Part shown: positions 62,101 through 64,000 of the stretch, piece by piece
How positions within the stretch are numbered: position 1 is the stretch's first letter
How the letters are laid out: each line of letters opens with the position of its first letter
Origin: Dallia pectoralis
Taxonomy: Eukaryota > Chordata > Actinopteri > Esociformes > Umbridae
Assembly (NCBI GenBank): GCA_029465975.1
Contig: CM055730.1
Span: 23,310,344 to 23,374,343, forward strand
DNA: 64,000 nt
Direction: 5' to 3'
Position numbers and translations under genes: made by a program
The notes under the pieces: generated by a model
What the model was told of the DNA's origin: nothing
The model's input: only the letters and a program-made list of their open reading frames with translations
The model's database searches: none

Positions 62101-63730
62101 GAAAAGTAGACACCAGGAAGTACCGCGCAGAGCCCAAAAGCATCTTCGAGTACGAGCCTGGAAAATCGTCGGTTCTGAAACTGGAGAAAAAGGTAGGCAG
62201 AGCCGTGTTCCAGGGTTGCGCGTGTGTCTGTGTTGGCCTCTGCCGTCTGTGCACCATGCATGTTGTGTAAGCTGTCTCCCTCTAAAAGCCTAGGTGGCTG
62301 CTTCACTAACTAGGGCAGCTCCGGTAAGCGACGTGTCTGTAGACGGTATTTCCATACGTACAACATTCCTAAAGGAGGATCCTATTTCAATGGCAGATGA
62401 CCTAGCTGGCGTTTGGAGGTATCTGTTTCACACCATAGCCCATTGTCCTGCAGCTTGTGTCGGCTTGGAAAGGAGCCAGACAAACTACACAATGTCTGGA
62501 CATGGGTTCCTGAGAGAAAGACCTGAATTCCATAGATATTAGGACATAAGTCTATGTTTTGAGGTGGTATTTTTAGCTTTTCGCTTCTTTGTGATGCATG
62601 TTAAAATGTAACGTAATTGCACACAGTACAGTAGTTAGTATTTCACTACCATATGGTACCATATATGTGTATGTTATTGTTTGTGATTTTACATTATTGT
62701 GAGATGTTAAAGGATTATGATCTCGTTAGGTCCCAAAGGTGTTGCATTTTATAGAAGCAGTTTACGCTGTTCATCATTTACAGACCAATGTTAAAAGCAA
62801 TGTTGCAACTACAAATGACGATCTTTGGTTCCATGTATGGTTTTTGTGTCTGGACTATGCTGCTAGCTGAAGGGTTGGAGAAAAACGGCGGGAGAGTGAA
62901 GGCATTGTCAGCAGAGATATTCTGGTTTCACTGTTCTCTAGCGACTTCCTCGGGTGGCTTGTGAGACTGCAACACTTAAATGGGGTCCTCAGATTTTTCA
63001 GTATTTTTTTAATATATTTCCAAACCATAATATTAGAATAATCCTGTAACATATTTAGAAAAGTGATTCTGTTTTAAAGGACATTTTGAAATTCCCCCTA
63101 TTTAGCGCGTATGGGGTTGTGAACTTCCAAGCAGACTTCTTATGCTGCAGTTTATTTTAGAGCAATCACAATGAGGTACTCAATTGTTATTGAATGAATG
63201 TATTTATTTTACCAAGCAAGTCAGTTAAAAACAAATTCTTATTTATAACCACAGCCTGGCAAGCAAGACATCCTGTTAAAGGAAGGGACACAAGGGAATA
63301 AAAAATGTTGGACTAGAAAATATTTGTGTTTCAGATAAAAAAGAAAATATATTGTGACCTATAATATTAAGTAATGATGCCACGGTTTATGTGGCTTTCT
63401 TGTTGTTGTTTCTTGCCAGAGTTTTATACAAATCCAATTTTAAATGTTGATCCAGACACATTTTGATACATATTTCAGTTTGGAAACTTTAAAAAATTCG
63501 TCATGTCTGGCATGTGAGAATGTGTGGATAATATCAAGATAGTCTCCAAGTGCCCTAGCCTCATTGCCTGTGTCTGCAAGTTCTGTGCTGTTTGAACTGT
63601 TTTCTTTTTTGTCTTTCTCCTCTTCCTTGTTGCCAAACCCTTGTAGACTCAGGACATAAGTCCAGAAGATGTAGATTTAGAGAATGAGCCTTGGTATAGA
63701 TTCTTTTCAGAGATGGAGTTTGATAAAGCG
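51135..63730 (+). CDS. sorbs1: Sorbin and SH3 domain-containing protein 1 (CAP/ponsin), partial, nine exons
   Basis: SORBS1 is an adaptor of focal adhesions, the actin cytoskeleton and insulin-dependent CAP-Cbl signalling. Exons: 51135-51251, 52318-52450, 53364-53518, 54009-54069, 54198-54275, 60414-60449, 60645-60741, 62078-62192, 63647-63730. Matches to vertebrate SORBS1 in order: CKGKGVVTLRA; YPSTINTVNPTVVLLQHNR; the SoHo domain (NTEKSKDWYKSMFKQIHRL, then EENPYRPTYIFP); VPRSKSAAEV; PTRSSSLK; KVDTRKYRAEPKSIFEYEPG; DISPEDVDLENEPWYRFFSE. All junctions from 52318 onward are phase-compatible. Exon 51135-51251 ends in phase 1 while 52318 starts in phase 0, so an intervening exon is missing or alternatively used. 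The 5' exons and the three C-terminal SH3 domains are not in the window. SORBS2 is excluded mainly by the SORBS1-type linker motifs. Confidence 0.9.
53088..53117. repeat. (TA)n microsatellite in a sorbs1 intron
   Basis: About 15 perfect AT repeats. Confidence 0.95.
53364..54275 (+). CDS. sorbs1: sorbs1 exons encoding the SoHo (sorbin homology) domain
   Basis: Exon 53364-53518 ends in VR. Exon 54009-54069 continues NTEKSKDWYKSMFKQIHRLP, and exon 54198-54275 gives EPVEENPYRPTYIFPESYVP. The SoHo domain binds flotillin in lipid rafts. The donors at 53519 (GTACGA) and 54276 (GTACCC) are weak, which may fit the known alternative splicing of this gene. Confidence 0.88.
55866..55961. repeat. 32-bp tandem repeat, three copies
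   Basis: Period 32 bp, with GTGGTTGTATATGATATAAA at the unit start and GGGGTCAAA near its end. The copies are near-identical. Confidence 0.93.
56030..56232 (-). mobile_element. tRNA-derived SINE remnant, minus orientation
   Basis: GGGATTCGATCCCCAAC resembles an inverted pol III B box region. It is followed by 'catttcggtt.ctggcccaac' and 'gctaggctacctg', the inverted head of a common fish SINE. 'GATCAAGGGCAGAAAGACAA' precedes it. Confidence 0.65.
56575..57190 (+). mobile_element. decayed Tc1/mariner-like element
   Basis: Reads PSVKHGGGNIMVWGCFDGG in pieces, then an 'acaatgacccaaagcacagc' stretch (around the second catalytic Asp). The right end 'gtttttgtccattttgc' resembles the inverted 'gacaaaaattgc' end of 28870-29555. 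Frames are broken. Confidence 0.82.
57207..57445 (-). mobile_element. truncated LTR-like copy
   Basis: Starts TGTCACGATTCAGG, then 'gatgcagacgcagagctga' and an 'acaaaagaaaatc.gacacacaa' stretch matching the other inverted LTR-like copies. The far end is lost or diverged. Confidence 0.5.
57460..57900 (-). mobile_element. decayed Tc1-like element, minus orientation
   Basis: 'cccagggcatttggaggcaa' then 'cccacaacacctaaa' with 'catcaaacttca', 'ttgactcctctatacctgtc' and 'ggtttggtgaccc' form the inverted order of a very common teleost Tc1 transposase gene. It is heavily mutated. Confidence 0.65.
58195..58335 (+). mobile_element. tRNA-derived SINE remnant
   Basis: CAATGGTCTAGG (A-box side) and GGTTTGATTCTAGCC (B-box-like, consensus GGTTCGANTCC) are followed by 'cacactctcctctatcttca' and an AT-rich tail with AATAAAG and 'aaaatgcccaa'. 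The spacing fits a tRNA-headed SINE. Confidence 0.6.
58400..58580 (-). mobile_element. Tc1-like transposase N-terminal (HTH) fragment
   Basis: The minus-strand frame reads ARQFANRCVSKQICRILGIS then STVHYIIKRFKESGQISLR. This is a paired-like helix-turn-helix DNA-binding segment of a Tc1-type transposase. The rest of the element is absent. Confidence 0.75.
58585..60413. other. no exon recognised
   Basis: The remainder of the large sorbs1 intron; AT-rich, nothing assignable. Confidence 0.4.
60414..60741 (+). CDS. sorbs1: sorbs1 short exons before the Tyr/Arg-rich linker
   Basis: Exon 60414-60449 is only 36 bp and encodes DYQSPYGHVED. Exon 60645-60741 encodes KTVPRSKSAAEVDHRLFLPV then PTRSSSLKPAK. 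Both are phase 1 at the shared junction. The first could be an alternative exon, since it can be skipped without changing frame. Confidence 0.82.
61680..61935. repeat. purine-rich GA low-complexity stretch
   Basis: Degenerate GAGAGA/GAGATG sequence in a sorbs1 intron, ending in a short TATATATA run. Confidence 0.8.
63195..63300 (-). mobile_element. SINE 3'-tail-like fragment, minus orientation
   Basis: 'ttattttaccaagcaagtca' then 'gttaaaaacaaattcttatt' closely resembles the inverted tail of a common salmonid-type repeat. The head is missing. Confidence 0.5.
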
Positions 63731-64000
63731 GTAAGTGGTTGTGGTCTTAAAGTGACAGCGTATTTAAACAATCTGCATGTGGTCATAACAAACTAGTCTC
63801 TCTGTTGGGACTGTTCCAACAACTTCTACCTCACTTGACCTCTGCAAACCTTTACTGGACATAAAACGTTATGGCCTACTAAAAGTCTCATAATTGGACT
63901 TTACATCAAGTAATTTCCTTCTATGATTTTCTCAGCTCTGTAGTAAACGGGCGCTTTTCTGAACAACATCCAGTTAAATAGTCTTTTCTATTGTTAGTTG

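Overview
This is vertebrate nuclear DNA, AT-rich, with intron-split genes, many decayed Tc1/mariner copies, a DIRS fragment, LTR remnants and tRNA-derived SINEs. The gene content and repeat repertoire indicate a teleost fish. Two SINE remnants look like types I associate with salmonids and pikes, so a protacanthopterygian fish is my guess, but the sequence alone does not fix the species.

Layout. Bases 1198-10559 are one satellite-like array of a 26-bp unit (about 360 copies) that contains an internal kilobase-scale duplication. Bases 10.7-15.4 kb hold a Tc1 remnant, an LTR-like remnant interrupted by a 33-bp G-rich minisatellite, and a 58-bp minisatellite. The first complete gene is pik3ap1 (BCAP, the B-cell adaptor for PI3-kinase), on the + strand. 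A probable untranslated exon ends at 15674, and sixteen coding exons run from 16740 to 28669. Its introns hold an almost complete dead Tc1 copy, a DIRS-type fragment and a striking 40-bp-arm hairpin. Bases 28.9-41 kb carry no recognisable gene. They contain Tc1 remnants, a perfect 9 x 20-bp tandem repeat and a solo LTR with intact 5-bp target duplications. At 41512-42936 there is an intact single-exon TRIM gene (RING, B-box, coiled coil, PRY-SPRY), with a perfect interferon-stimulated response element 37 bp before its ATG. Bases 46.1-47.6 kb are an 18-bp minisatellite open in several frames. From 51135 to the window end lie nine exons of sorbs1 (CAP/ponsin), including the SoHo domain. Its 5' exons are unrecognised and its SH3 exons lie beyond the window.

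The three genes do not form a functional cassette. pik3ap1 and sorbs1 also lie in the same region of human chromosome 10, so their proximity looks like conserved vertebrate synteny. The TRIM gene sits between them and may lie inside a long 5' intron of sorbs1. Exon boundaries were set by hand from reading frame, GT-AG sites and phase. The pik3ap1 model is phase-consistent through all sixteen exons (2,580 nt, 859 codons plus stop). I found no prokaryotic-type system, CRISPR array or virus. The most unusual content is the tandem-repeat architecture, the intronic hairpin and the ISRE-bearing TRIM gene.
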